From CAYPTJ01 sp964413845 (GTDB lineage: Bacteria; Patescibacteriota; WWE3; 9FT-COMBO-53-11): a stretch of DNA of 17,067 bases. The notes beneath the pieces were generated by a model that was not told where the DNA came from, did no database searches, and saw only the letters and a list, made by a program, of their open reading frames with translations. Numbering within the stretch: position 1 is the first letter of the stretch; the number at the start of each line of letters is the position of its first letter. Shown in pieces: positions 6,908 to 14,637 of this stretch. The DNA lies in contig CAYPTJ010000006.1 of NCBI GenBank assembly GCA_964413845.1, positions 1 through 17,067 of the forward strand. Reading direction: 5' to 3'. The position numbers and the translations under genes are program-made.

Positions 6908-8827
6908 ATGCCAGGAAAAAACCCAAAGGTAAAATCTGAATATACCGCCGCCCAAATTAAGGTTTTAGAAGGCCTTGAGCCGGTCCGTAAAAGACCAGCG
7001 ATGTTTATCGGCTCAACTGATCAATCTGGGATTCACCAATTAGCGATTGAAATCGTGAACAACTCAATTGATGAGGCGTTAGTGGGCGCTTGTGATCAGA
7101 TTGAGGTCGCCCTTAATGAGGATCACTCTACCACGGTAGAGGACAACGGGCGGGGGATTCCCGTTGAGGAGATGCCACGCTTTAAAAAATCGGCCCTTGA
7201 AATTGTGATGACCAAGCTCCATGCCGGAGCAAAGTTTGGCGAGGGCGGTTATAAGGTCTCTGGGGGGTTGCACGGGGTAGGAGCTTCGGTAGTGAACGCC
7301 CTTTCGGAATGGATGCGAGTTGAGGTTAAACGTAATGGGAAGCTCTGGGTCCAAGAGTACGAAAGGGGAGTACCGAAAACAAAAGTTAAGCCAGTTGGGA
7401 AAGTATCTCCTGAGGAAACAGGAACAATCGTCACCTTCCGTCCTGACCGCCAGATTTTTGGGAAAACGATTGGTGCGGATTTTGACTTTCTTTCAGAAAG
7501 GTTCAAGCAGTTCGCCTATCTTACTCGCGGTCTTCTTATCAGAATTAAAGACAAAGTTTCCAATCGGCAGAACTCCTACTTCTTTGAAGGAGGAATACGC
7601 TCTTATGTTGAGGCGATCAACCGCAACAAGAAACCACTTCACCCAACCTTTTATACCCACCAACAAATCGAGGGAATCGATCTGGAGATTTCCCTTCAAT
7701 ACAACGACGGATTTGCTGAGAACGTCTTTTGCTTCGCAAACAACATCTTCAATACAGAAGGGGGAACTCACCTTACTGGATTTCGCGCTGGCCTAACAAG
7801 AACCCTTAACGATTTTGGAAAAGAAAAAGGTCTTCTCAAAGAAGGGGAGGAGAATCTTTCTGGAGAGGATGTTCGAGAGGGGTTAACCGCGGTGGTCTCC
7901 GTAAAACTTGATGTTAAAGATCTCCAGTTTGAAGGGCAAACCAAAGCAAAGCTTGGAAATGCCGAGGTCAAGCCCGCAGTGGAAACTGTTCTTCGGGAAA
8001 AGCTTTACGAGTTTTTGGAAGAAAATCCCCACGTTGCCCAAAGGATCATCCAAAAGGGGGCTCTTGCTACCAAAGCACGCTTAGCGGCGCGGGCAGCACG
8101 CGAGAGCGTCATCAGAAAAGGAGTTCTTGGGGGGTTGGGCTTGCCTGGGAAACTTGCTGATTGCCAAGAGGAGGATCCCAATTTAGCCGAGATTTTTCTT
8201 GTTGAAGGTGAATCTGCTGGTGGTTCCGCAAAGCAAGGGAGAGATCGGCGTACCCAAGCAATTCTCCCTTTATGGGGAAAGATTTTGAATGTTGAAAAAT
8301 CACGTCTGGATAAGATGCTTGAACACCCCGCTATTCGCGACCTTATTATCGCCCTTGGGATGGGAATTGGAGAGGAATTTGATATCTCACGCCTTCGCTA
8401 CGGGAAGGTTATCAGCATGACCGATGCAGATATCGATGGGCAGCATATTAAAACCCTCCTTCTTACACTGTTCTTCCGCTATATGCGGCCTTTAATTGAG
8501 CAAGGGCATATCTTTCTTGCCCAACCACCTTTATATAAAATCACCCGTGGTAAGGAGAGCGTTTATGTCTACACCGATCAAGAGAAAGAGACGGTGTTGG
8601 AGAGGATGCCCGGTGCCTCCGTCCAGCGCTTTAAAGGATTAGGAGAGATGAACCCTGGGCAACTTTGGGAAACAACGATGAACCCTGGAACAAGAACCCT
8701 TAAGCTTGTGACAATTGAGGATGCACAAAAAGCTGATGAAATCTTTACCGCACTTATGGGAGAGGAGGTTCCACCAAGGAAGAAGTTTATCCAAACCCAT
8801 GCCCTCAAGGCGGAGCTGGATGTCTAG
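6908..8827 (+). CDS. gyrB: DNA gyrase subunit B
   Basis: This is the ATPase and TOPRIM subunit of type IIA topoisomerase. The GHKL ATPase shows EIVNNSIDEALVG, VEDNGRGIPVE and GGLHGVGASVVNALSE, and the transducer carries QTKAKLGN. The TOPRIM domain has EGESAGGSAKQGRDRR (metal ligand E433) and TDADIDGQHIKT (D506, D508). The C-terminus RFKGLGEMNPGQLWETTMNP is complete. Pairing with a GyrA-box-bearing gyrA supports gyrase rather than topoisomerase IV. The ATG at 6908 gives MPGKNPKVKSEYTAAQIKVLEGLEPVRKRP. A TTG at 6860 overlapping the upstream stop is in frame and would add 16 residues. Neither has a clear Shine-Dalgarno. The family positions equivalent to E. coli D426 and K447 are Glu435 and Trp456. 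Confidence 0.95.
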   Translation: MPGKNPKVKSEYTAAQIKVLEGLEPVRKRPAMFIGSTDQSGIHQLAIEIVNNSIDEALVGACDQIEVALNEDHSTTVEDNGRGIPVEEMPRFKKSALEIVMTKLHAGAKFGEGGYKVSGGLHGVGASVVNALSEWMRVEVKRNGKLWVQEYERGVPKTKVKPVGKVSPEETGTIVTFRPDRQIFGKTIGADFDFLSERFKQFAYLTRGLLIRIKDKVSNRQNSYFFEGGIRSYVEAINRNKKPLHPTFYTHQQIEGIDLEISLQYNDGFAENVFCFANNIFNTEGGTHLTGFRAGLTRTLNDFGKEKGLLKEGEENLSGEDVREGLTAVVSVKLDVKDLQFEGQTKAKLGNAEVKPAVETVLREKLYEFLEENPHVAQRIIQKGALATKARLAARAARESVIRKGVLGGLGLPGKLADCQEEDPNLAEIFLVEGESAGGSAKQGRDRRTQAILPLWGKILNVEKSRLDKMLEHPAIRDLIIALGMGIGEEFDISRLRYGKVISMTDADIDGQHIKTLLLTLFFRYMRPLIEQGHIFLAQPPLYKITRGKESVYVYTDQEKETVLERMPGASVQRFKGLGEMNPGQLWETTMNPGTRTLKLVTIEDAQKADEIFTALMGEEVPPRKKFIQTHALKAELDV

Positions 8828-9374
8828 CATGCCTAAAGTAAAAAGGGAAAAGATTCTGAAATCCGAAACACTTTTCAAGGGGAAAAACCTTAATCTGCAC
8901 CGCCTCACCGTAGAACTTCCCTCCAGTAAACTGTTTGAAGATGAGATTATTGAGCGCCCAAGCGAAGTAGCGATCATCCCACAAATTTCCAGAAACGAGA
9001 TTATCTTAACTAAGCAGTTTCGAAGAGGGGTAGGGGAGATTCTCCTTGAGCTCCCATCGGGAAAAGTAAAAAGAGGGGAGACCATATTAACCGCTGCTCG
9101 GCGGGAATTGGAAGAAGAAACCAAATATAAAGCAAAGAAGTTAGAAAAACTGACCGAAACTCTCGTTGCTCCCAGTTGGTCTACCTCGAAGTGCACTTTC
9201 TTTTTAGCGCGGGAGCTAATCGTCGATAGCCACCCAAGACCTCACGACCCAGACGAAAATATAGAAGTTGTTAGATTGACCTTCAAAAAAGCCCTAGCCA
9301 AAGTCGCCTCTGGAAAGATTAAAGATACAAAAACCGTCTTAGGCTTACTTTTAGCCAAGAGATTTTTTGCTTAA
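8820..9374 (+). CDS. Nudix hydrolase, ADP-ribose pyrophosphatase-like
   Basis: The product is about 184 residues. An N-terminal beta part (ILKSETLFKGKNLNLHRLTVELPS) is followed by the Nudix box GKVKRGETILTAARRELEEETKY, matching G-x5-E-x7-REU-x-EE-x-G-U except that the last Gly is Lys. ILLELPSGKVKRGE, and then APSWSTSKCTFFLARELI, resemble NudF-type ADP-ribose pyrophosphatases, which hydrolyse ADP-ribose and related nucleoside diphosphates. Substrate is an inference. Two starts are possible. ATG 8820 overlaps the gyrB stop by 8 nt and has AAGGCGGAG just upstream. ATG 8829 lies 1 nt after the stop. It ends 3 nt before gyrA, so it is embedded in the gyrase operon. Confidence 0.88.
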   Translation: MSSMPKVKREKILKSETLFKGKNLNLHRLTVELPSSKLFEDEIIERPSEVAIIPQISRNEIILTKQFRRGVGEILLELPSGKVKRGETILTAARRELEEETKYKAKKLEKLTETLVAPSWSTSKCTFFLARELIVDSHPRPHDPDENIEVVRLTFKKALAKVASGKIKDTKTVLGLLLAKRFFA

Positions 9375-9377
9375 CTA

Positions 9378-12170
9378 ATGTCGGAAGAATATAGCAAAGA
9401 GCACAGAAAGAACAACCAAACAATAAAACCGATCTCCATCACCGAGGAGATGCAGAAAGCCTATCTTGACTACGCCATGAGCGTGATCGTCTCCCGAGCC
9501 CTACCTGATATCCGCGATGGGTTAAAACCTGTCCAGCGACGAATCATTTATGCAATGCACGAGCAGGGGATGGGACCAACCGCCCGTTACCACAAGTGCG
9601 CCGCGGTAGTTGGGGAAACTCTTAAGAAGTATCATCCCCATGGTGATATGGCTGTTTATGATGCCCTAGTTAGGATGGGGCAGAGTTTCTCGCTGCGGTA
9701 TCCATTGATTGATGGCCAGGGCAACTTCGGTTCAATCGACGGTGACTCCCCAGCGGCGATGCGCTACACCGAGTGTCGCCTTGCTCCTATCACTGACGAG
9801 CTTCTTGCCGATATCGAAAGGGGAACAGTCGAATTCGTCCCCAACTATGACGCCTCAACAAGCGAACCAGCGTATCTCCCCGCCACCACCCCCAACCTTC
9901 TCCTCAATGGTTGTTCTGGGATCGCGGTGGGAATGGCAACTAACATTCCCCCGCATAACTTAGGGGAAGTAGTTGATGCTTTAGCAGCGATGGTTGATAC
10001 CGCCAAAATCGGAGGTGAGGTAGATAACCTCACCTTTGACACAGACCTGACGGTTGATGACCTTATGAGATACATCCAGGGTCCCGATTTCCCCACTGCT
10101 GGAGAAGTTTATAACCCTGAGGAGATCACAAAAGCTTATGCCACCGGAAGGGGAAGTATTGTCATTCGTGCCAAAACCGAAATTGCCGAGGAGGGAGGAA
10201 AGACCAAGATTATCGCCACCGAACTTCCTTACCAGGTGAACAAAGCTCAACTTATAACCCAGATGGCAGAGTTGGTAAAGGAGGGGAAGGTAGGAGAGGT
10301 AGCTGCTCTTCGGGATGAATCTGATCGAGAAGGAATAAGGGTCGTTGTTGAACTGAAAAAAAATGCCCGCCCCCAGGCGATACTTAACTACTTCTTCAAA
10401 CACACACCGCTGCAAAGTATTTTCCACACCAATATGGTTGCGCTTATTGAAGGACAACCGCAGGTTGTTACCCTTAAGGGTATTCTGGAAGAATTCCTCA
10501 AACACCGCTTCATTGTTGTTGTTAAAAGAACAAGATTTTTACTCAAAAAGGCTAAAGAACAGGAGCATATCCTGCAAGGCTTAAAGATTGCCCTTGATCA
10601 TCTTGATGAGGTTATTGCCACCATCAAAGGATCAAAAGATACAGATACCGCCCGTGCCAATCTGGTTAAAAAATTCGGCTTAACCGAAATCCAAGCCCAG
10701 GCAATCCTTGATATGCCTCTCAAGCGACTTTCGCAACTTGAGCGGGCGAAGATTGAACAAGAACTTAAAGATATTTTGGAAGAGATTGTCCGTCTTGAAA
10801 CCCTCCTATCCTCATCGAAAAACATCTTTGCCGAGATAAAGAAGGAGCTTCTTGAGGTCAAAGAAACCTATGGTGATAAGCGGCGTACTAAGATCTTTAG
10901 GCGGGGGATTGGCGAATTCACCGAAGAAGATTTGATCCCCAAAGAAGATGCAATTCTTACCCTTACCCGCTCCGGATACATAAAGCGGCTTAAAGTCGAA
11001 ACATATCAACGGCAAAGAAGGGGAGGAAAAGGTGTAAAAGGGATGGAGACCAAAGAGGAGGATGTGGTTTCTGATATCTGGATCGTTTCCACCCATGATG
11101 ACCTCTTCTTCTTCACTGATAAAGGACGGGTTTACCACCAGAAAGTTTATGATGTCCCCGAGGCTGGAAGAACTGCCAAAGGAACTGCCATTGTCAACCT
11201 CCTCGATCTTGCCCCTGAGGAGAAGGTGAGTGTTGTTCTTCCAATTACAAAGGAAAGTGGGATCAAATATATCTTTATGGCTACTAAAGGTGGTGTGGTA
11301 AAAAAGACGGCGATTGAGAATTTTGCCAACATTAGAAAAACCGGGATTATTGCCATTCGACTCAAAAAAGACGATGGCCTCTCTTGGGTAAGGGGAACAA
11401 CGGGAGAAGACGAAGTGATCCTTGTCACAAAAATAGGCCAAGCGATCCGCTTTCCGGAAGGGCAGATTCGACCAATAGGTCGCGCCGCCGGAGGAGTGCG
11501 AGGAATTAATCTTAAAAAAGGGGATGAGGTAGTTGGGATGGAGATAATCACCGACCCCAATGATCAACTTCTTGTCGTTTGCGAAAACGGCTTTGGCAAA
11601 CGAACACAACTTTCTCATTATCGCCGGCAAAATCGTGGCGGATCAGGAATCCTCACCGCGAGAATAACCAAAAGGACAGGAGCAGCGGTTGACGCGAGAA
11701 TCGTCAAACCCGGCTTCCACGACGTCCTCCTCATCTCGGCTCAAGGAAAGGTAATTCGACTCCCCCTCAGGGGCGTCTCCGTCCTCGGCCGTGCTACCCA
11801 AGGGGTAACTCTCATGCGGTTAGACAAGGGTGACACGGTTGCCTCCTTAGCAATCTTTGTTAAAGAAGGGGAGGAGCCTGAGGAAAAAGCGACAGAAGAA
11901 GTAAAGGCTACAAAACAGGAGAAACCGCTCGAAAAGGCCAGGCCTTCCGCCAAAGGTGGAGCCACCCCTGGCGGGAAACCTAAGGTAAAGAGGATAAAAG
12001 CGAAGAAGGCAACGGCAAAGCCAAAGCCAAAAGCGAGGGCAAAGGCCAAACCCAAACCAAAGCTTAGAGCAAAACCTAAATCCAAGCCAAAGAAGAAACC
12101 TCCAAAGAAAGCTCCAGCGAAGTTCAAAGGAACTCCCCGCAAATCACGGAAACCCAAAAGCAAACGTTGA
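9378..12170 (+). CDS. gyrA: DNA gyrase subunit A with a lysine-rich C-terminal tail
   Basis: The 930-residue product is longer than the typical 800-880. The breakage-reunion domain begins ITEEMQKAYLDYAMSVIVSRALPDIRDGLKPVQRRI. The catalytic tyrosine is Y130 (in AAMRYTECRL). The beta-pinwheel domain begins near residue 505 and carries the canonical GyrA box QRRGGKG at 546-552, which marks gyrase able to wrap DNA and supercoil negatively. After the pinwheel an acidic linker (EGEEPEEKATEE) leads to a 64-residue tail with 27 Lys and 6 Arg, rich in Pro and Ala, resembling histone H1 tails. The residue equivalent to E. coli Ser83 is Met91; Asp87 is kept (D95). It is separated from the Nudix gene by 3 nt, has no obvious Shine-Dalgarno and is probably coupled. 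Confidence 0.96.
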   Translation: MSEEYSKEHRKNNQTIKPISITEEMQKAYLDYAMSVIVSRALPDIRDGLKPVQRRIIYAMHEQGMGPTARYHKCAAVVGETLKKYHPHGDMAVYDALVRMGQSFSLRYPLIDGQGNFGSIDGDSPAAMRYTECRLAPITDELLADIERGTVEFVPNYDASTSEPAYLPATTPNLLLNGCSGIAVGMATNIPPHNLGEVVDALAAMVDTAKIGGEVDNLTFDTDLTVDDLMRYIQGPDFPTAGEVYNPEEITKAYATGRGSIVIRAKTEIAEEGGKTKIIATELPYQVNKAQLITQMAELVKEGKVGEVAALRDESDREGIRVVVELKKNARPQAILNYFFKHTPLQSIFHTNMVALIEGQPQVVTLKGILEEFLKHRFIVVVKRTRFLLKKAKEQEHILQGLKIALDHLDEVIATIKGSKDTDTARANLVKKFGLTEIQAQAILDMPLKRLSQLERAKIEQELKDILEEIVRLETLLSSSKNIFAEIKKELLEVKETYGDKRRTKIFRRGIGEFTEEDLIPKEDAILTLTRSGYIKRLKVETYQRQRRGGKGVKGMETKEEDVVSDIWIVSTHDDLFFFTDKGRVYHQKVYDVPEAGRTAKGTAIVNLLDLAPEEKVSVVLPITKESGIKYIFMATKGGVVKKTAIENFANIRKTGIIAIRLKKDDGLSWVRGTTGEDEVILVTKIGQAIRFPEGQIRPIGRAAGGVRGINLKKGDEVVGMEIITDPNDQLLVVCENGFGKRTQLSHYRRQNRGGSGILTARITKRTGAAVDARIVKPGFHDVLLISAQGKVIRLPLRGVSVLGRATQGVTLMRLDKGDTVASLAIFVKEGEEPEEKATEEVKATKQEKPLEKARPSAKGGATPGGKPKVKRIKAKKATAKPKPKARAKAKPKPKLRAKPKSKPKKKPPKKAPAKFKGTPRKSRKPKSKR

Positions 12171-12195
12171 CAGATCTCCTTTCATAGCCCATAAT

Positions 12196-12222
12196 TTGAC
12201 AGGTAGACTCGCATAATTTAAT
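12196..12222 (+). promoter_or_regulatory. Candidate promoter for pcm
   Basis: A perfect TTGACA at 12196-12201 is followed by TTTAAT (12217-12222, 5/6 to TATAAT) with a 15-nt spacer. The 92-nt gap between gyrA and pcm holds no terminator I can see, so read-through from gyrA may also occur. Confidence 0.45.
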
Positions 12223-12262
12223 AGCTCTTAATATTCCGAATACCAAGGAGGGGAGGGGACTG

Positions 12263-12919
12263 ATGTTGAAGAAGTGGAGGAAAATGAGAGCTAAAAGGCA
12301 GATGCTCAAGGAGCATCTCACTGGGCGAGGAATTACTAATGCCCGTATTTTGTCCGCCTTTGGCGTGATTCCGCGCGAAGAGTTCGTTCCTGAGCGGTAT
12401 CGCAATCTCGCTTACGCCGATATGCCTCTTGAAATTGGGGAAGGGCAGACGATCTCTCAGCCATATACCGTTGCTTTTATGACTCAACTGCTTGATCCTC
12501 AGCCAGAGGATGTTGTCTTGGAGATCGGTACTGGTTCAGGATACCAGGCAGCAATCCTCTCTAAGTTGGTAAAGAAGGTCTATACGATTGAATATATTGA
12601 ATCTTTAGCTAAGGGAGCAGAAGAGGTTCTCAAGAGGCTTGGTTACGAGAACATTAAGGTGATCGTGGGAGACGGGAGCAAGGGCCTCCCCGAGTATGCT
12701 CCCTATGATGGAATCATCATCACCGCCGCCGCCCCAGGGATCCCCAAACCTCTCTTGGAACAGCTTAGGGTTGGTGGGCGGCTAGTGGCACCGGTAGGAT
12801 GGCGATTTCTCCAAACTATGGTAAAGGCCACAAAAGCAGAGGAGGGCCTAGAGGTGGAAAGCTACCCCGCATTCCGATTTGTCCCCCTTGTTGGGGAGTA
12901 CGGTTTCTCTGCCACTTAG
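12263..12919 (+). CDS. pcm: Protein-L-isoaspartate O-methyltransferase
   Basis: This 218-residue SAM-dependent repair enzyme methylates L-isoaspartyl residues of aged proteins. Family marks in order are IPREEFVPERYRNLAYADMPL, the substrate loop GEGQTISQPYTVAFMTQLL, motif I VLEIGTGSGYQAAILSKL, the acidic residue after VYTIE, GDGSKGLPEYAPYDGIIITAAAP, GGRLVAPVG and the C-terminal FRFVPLVGEYGF. The start is well supported: AAGGAGGGGAGGGG at 12245-12258 ends a few bases before the ATG and is the strongest ribosome binding site in the window. It is followed by an intrinsic terminator. It is cytosolic and stands as its own unit after the gyrase genes. Confidence 0.95.
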   Translation: MLKKWRKMRAKRQMLKEHLTGRGITNARILSAFGVIPREEFVPERYRNLAYADMPLEIGEGQTISQPYTVAFMTQLLDPQPEDVVLEIGTGSGYQAAILSKLVKKVYTIEYIESLAKGAEEVLKRLGYENIKVIVGDGSKGLPEYAPYDGIIITAAAPGIPKPLLEQLRVGGRLVAPVGWRFLQTMVKATKAEEGLEVESYPAFRFVPLVGEYGFSAT

Positions 12920-12935
12920 AAAGACTTAACTGCTT

Positions 12936-12973
12936 GCCCCGAACGGCTTATCGCTCCGGGGCTTTTCTTTTTA
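12936..12973 (+). terminator. Rho-independent terminator after pcm
   Basis: GCCCCG (12936-12941) pairs with CGGGGC (12957-12962) and is followed by TTTTCTTTTT on the plus strand, 17 nt after the pcm stop. The minus strand has no T-run on the other side, so it should mainly serve pcm. Confidence 0.85.
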
Positions 12974-13106
12974 TCTATTTCCTCGGTGGTATTTGCGATG
13001 AACCTCTTTTAGCTGGGATTCGTAATGTGGGTATAAATCTTGGTGGTGGCGATATTTTTGTGCCCAAGCATTTCTTAGGAGGGTGTGCCGGAGAAGAAGA
13101 ATGCGA
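12971..13106 (-). pseudogene. Remnant of the 3' end of a second xer recombinase gene
   Basis: Read on the minus strand this matches the last 34 codons of the intact recombinase at 13610. It encodes EMLGHKNIATTKIYTHITNP, then after a 1-nt deletion QLKEVHRKYHRGNR and TAA at 12971-12973. By hand alignment 30 of 34 residues agree but only about 74% of bases, and most differences are at third codon positions. The codon before EMLGH is TAA where the intact gene has CAA. Upstream of 13074 homology fades (possible LLR match near 13090) and ends at the endonuclease stop. It is non-functional as it stands: it lacks all of the catalytic domain except the His and Tyr region. Confidence 0.85.
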
Positions 13107-13610
13107 TCAATAACGAGGGCGACCTTTCACTTTGCCCTCTTTGGTTAATCCATGAAGCTTACGTAATTCGCTTTTTATTTGCTCTAACCGTACTTCCTCG
13201 TCTCCAGTGTAGGCAATTGGCTTAAATAGGTCGGCATGTCTCTTCTTTACCGGCGCCAAGATAAAAACAGCCTCTTTCCATCTCCTGAAACTCTCAGCTT
13301 TCTTAGCACGCAATTTATGCCTATCGAAAAACGGAATCACTTTATTGAGAATATCGCCAAAATCATTAACAGCATAATATACCCCTCTGCCTCCTTTAAG
13401 AACGCTTATTATGCCGCATCCCAAGGTATCTCTAATATCCTCCACTATTTTCTTATCATCAGAACTCATACTAATAGCAAAGACTGGTATCCATCGGTGA
13501 TAAACAGGCCGGCCTTTCCGCTTATATTTAATGTCCCGCCTGAAGTTGAGTCCAAAATGACCCTCACCATCAACGAAACCAGCAATGTAATCTCCAGGTA
13601 GTTTACCCAC
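13107..13610 (-). CDS. LAGLIDADG homing endonuclease, single motif
   Basis: The 167-residue product starts with GTG (13610-13608), which shares its G with the TAG stop of the recombinase (TAGTG), so termination-reinitiation coupling is likely. The N-terminus reads GDYIAGFVDGEGHFGLNF. IAGFVDGEG at residues 9-17 is the LAGLIDADG helix with acidic Glu16 at the catalytic position. The rest follows the single-motif family: FAISMSSDDKKIVEDIRDTLGCG, a GVYYAVNDFGDILNKVIPFFDRHKL block and KKAESFRRWKEAV. One motif implies a homodimer cutting a pseudopalindromic site. It is free-standing rather than inside an obvious intron or intein. It is flanked by the intact recombinase upstream and the xer remnant downstream. 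DNA target is unknown. Confidence 0.9.
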   Translation of the reverse strand: MGKLPGDYIAGFVDGEGHFGLNFRRDIKYKRKGRPVYHRWIPVFAISMSSDDKKIVEDIRDTLGCGIISVLKGGRGVYYAVNDFGDILNKVIPFFDRHKLRAKKAESFRRWKEAVFILAPVKKRHADLFKPIAYTGDEEVRLEQIKSELRKLHGLTKEGKVKGRPRY

Positions 13611-14521
13611 TATTTATTCCCTCGGTGATACTTCCTATGAACTTCCTTTAGTTGCGGATTCGTAATGTGGGTGTAGATTTGGGTCGTAGCAATACTGGAA
13701 TGGCCTAACATCTCTTGAACAGCGCGAATGTCGGCGCCGCGTCTGAGAAGATCTGTGGCAAAGGTATGACGAAGGGTATGAGGAGACGGTTCCACCGCAA
13801 GACCAGCTTTCCTTGCATATTTCTTAACTATCTTTTGAATACTCCTCACAGTTAAACGCAGGTCATCACCATCTGAGGCGGATGCTTTTCCTCCGGCATA
13901 CCTTATAAAAAGGGGTTTGTAAGCATCCTCCCTTATTCCTAAGTAATTCGCCAAACTGTCAGCGGCGTCATCTGAAATAAAGACAACCCTTATCTTCCCA
14001 CCCTTGCCCATAACTGACATCTCACGTGTCTTCAAATTGATGTCATCAACGTCCAGCCCCGCAAGCTCGGAAACACGCATTCCTGTTGAGAAAAGGAGCT
14101 CCAAGATCGCCTTATCGCGAAGCCCTCGCTTAGTCCTTGTATCTGGAGCAGAAAGTAAAGCCTCCAACGACTCTTCATTGAGAACCTTTACTTCGCGGTC
14201 AGGCTCGTCCATCAACTCCACTCGATCCGGCGGAAGAACATCCATTCCCTCTTGCTGAGCTAAATACCGTAAGAAGGATCTGAGAGCTATTAAATGGTGG
14301 TTTTGAGAAGACCTCTTCAATGACTTCCTATTCTTATCCCTATAACGGCTGAGGAACAGTTTATAACGTCGAACGAGAGTGGGGGAGATCTCGGTGGGGG
14401 AGTCAATTTTAGCAAACTCCAAAAATCGGTTTAAAAAAAATGTATAATTGTCGACCGTTCTGAGCGATCGCCCTTTTTCAATCTCTAAATATTCCAAAAA
14501 TCTTGGAACGTAGTTTTTCAT
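13610..14521 (-). CDS. xerC: XerC/XerD-type tyrosine recombinase
   Basis: The 303-residue product has the usual Xer length. An N-terminal SAM-like core-binding domain (YVPRFLEYLEIEKGRSLRTVDNYTFFLNRF) is followed by the catalytic domain. The full active-site set is present: R149 (TGMRVSEL), K173 (MGKGGKIR), H248 and R251 (HTLRHTFATDLL), H274 (MLGHSSIATT) and the nucleophile Y283 (QIYTHIT). It is likely to resolve chromosome dimers at a dif site, alone or with a partner. XerC versus XerD cannot be decided here, and a role in mobility of the linked endonuclease cassette is possible. The ATG at 14521 lacks a Shine-Dalgarno, whereas an out-of-frame ATG 31 nt upstream has a strong one. The stop overlaps the endonuclease start. 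Confidence 0.94.
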   Translation of the reverse strand: MKNYVPRFLEYLEIEKGRSLRTVDNYTFFLNRFLEFAKIDSPTEISPTLVRRYKLFLSRYRDKNRKSLKRSSQNHHLIALRSFLRYLAQQEGMDVLPPDRVELMDEPDREVKVLNEESLEALLSAPDTRTKRGLRDKAILELLFSTGMRVSELAGLDVDDINLKTREMSVMGKGGKIRVVFISDDAADSLANYLGIREDAYKPLFIRYAGGKASASDGDDLRLTVRSIQKIVKKYARKAGLAVEPSPHTLRHTFATDLLRRGADIRAVQEMLGHSSIATTQIYTHITNPQLKEVHRKYHRGNK

Positions 14522-14552
14522 TACTACTGTCGATAGGGGAGAGAGCTGGCAT
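14478..14552 (-). other. Possible leader ORF overlapping the recombinase start
   Basis: An ATG at 14552-14550 is preceded by GGGAGGGG (14559-14566) with 6 nt spacing and opens a 24-codon frame (MPALSPIDSSNEKLRSKIFG and four more). It ends at a TGA 44 nt inside xerC in another frame. xerC itself has no ribosome binding site. It could be a leader peptide whose translation feeds or limits xerC. It may also be chance. Confidence 0.25.
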
Positions 14553-14589
14553 CCAAATCCCCTCCCATGTGCTTGTTCGCTTACCGTAG

Positions 14590-14637
14590 ATTATATGAAC
14601 AACTTCTACTGTACTTAATTGAAGGAGGTATTGTCAA
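14590..14637 (-). promoter_or_regulatory. Candidate promoter(s) for the recombinase
   Basis: On the minus strand, TTGACA at 14632-14637 is followed after 18 nt by TACAGT (14608-14613, 4/6). Downstream there is a perfect TATAAT at 14590-14595 with a poor -35. Either would give a leader of roughly 60-85 nt containing the small leader ORF. Confidence 0.45.

Noticed and set aside
10812..11630. 272-codon minus-strand ORF opposite gyrA
   Set aside because: It lies wholly within the gyrA beta-pinwheel coding region, which is certain. The product has no family features.
13107..14521. Recombinase-endonuclease fusion, intein or intron
   Set aside because: The recombinase is complete with all catalytic residues and its own stop. 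The endonuclease is in another frame with its own start, and no splicing motifs were seen.
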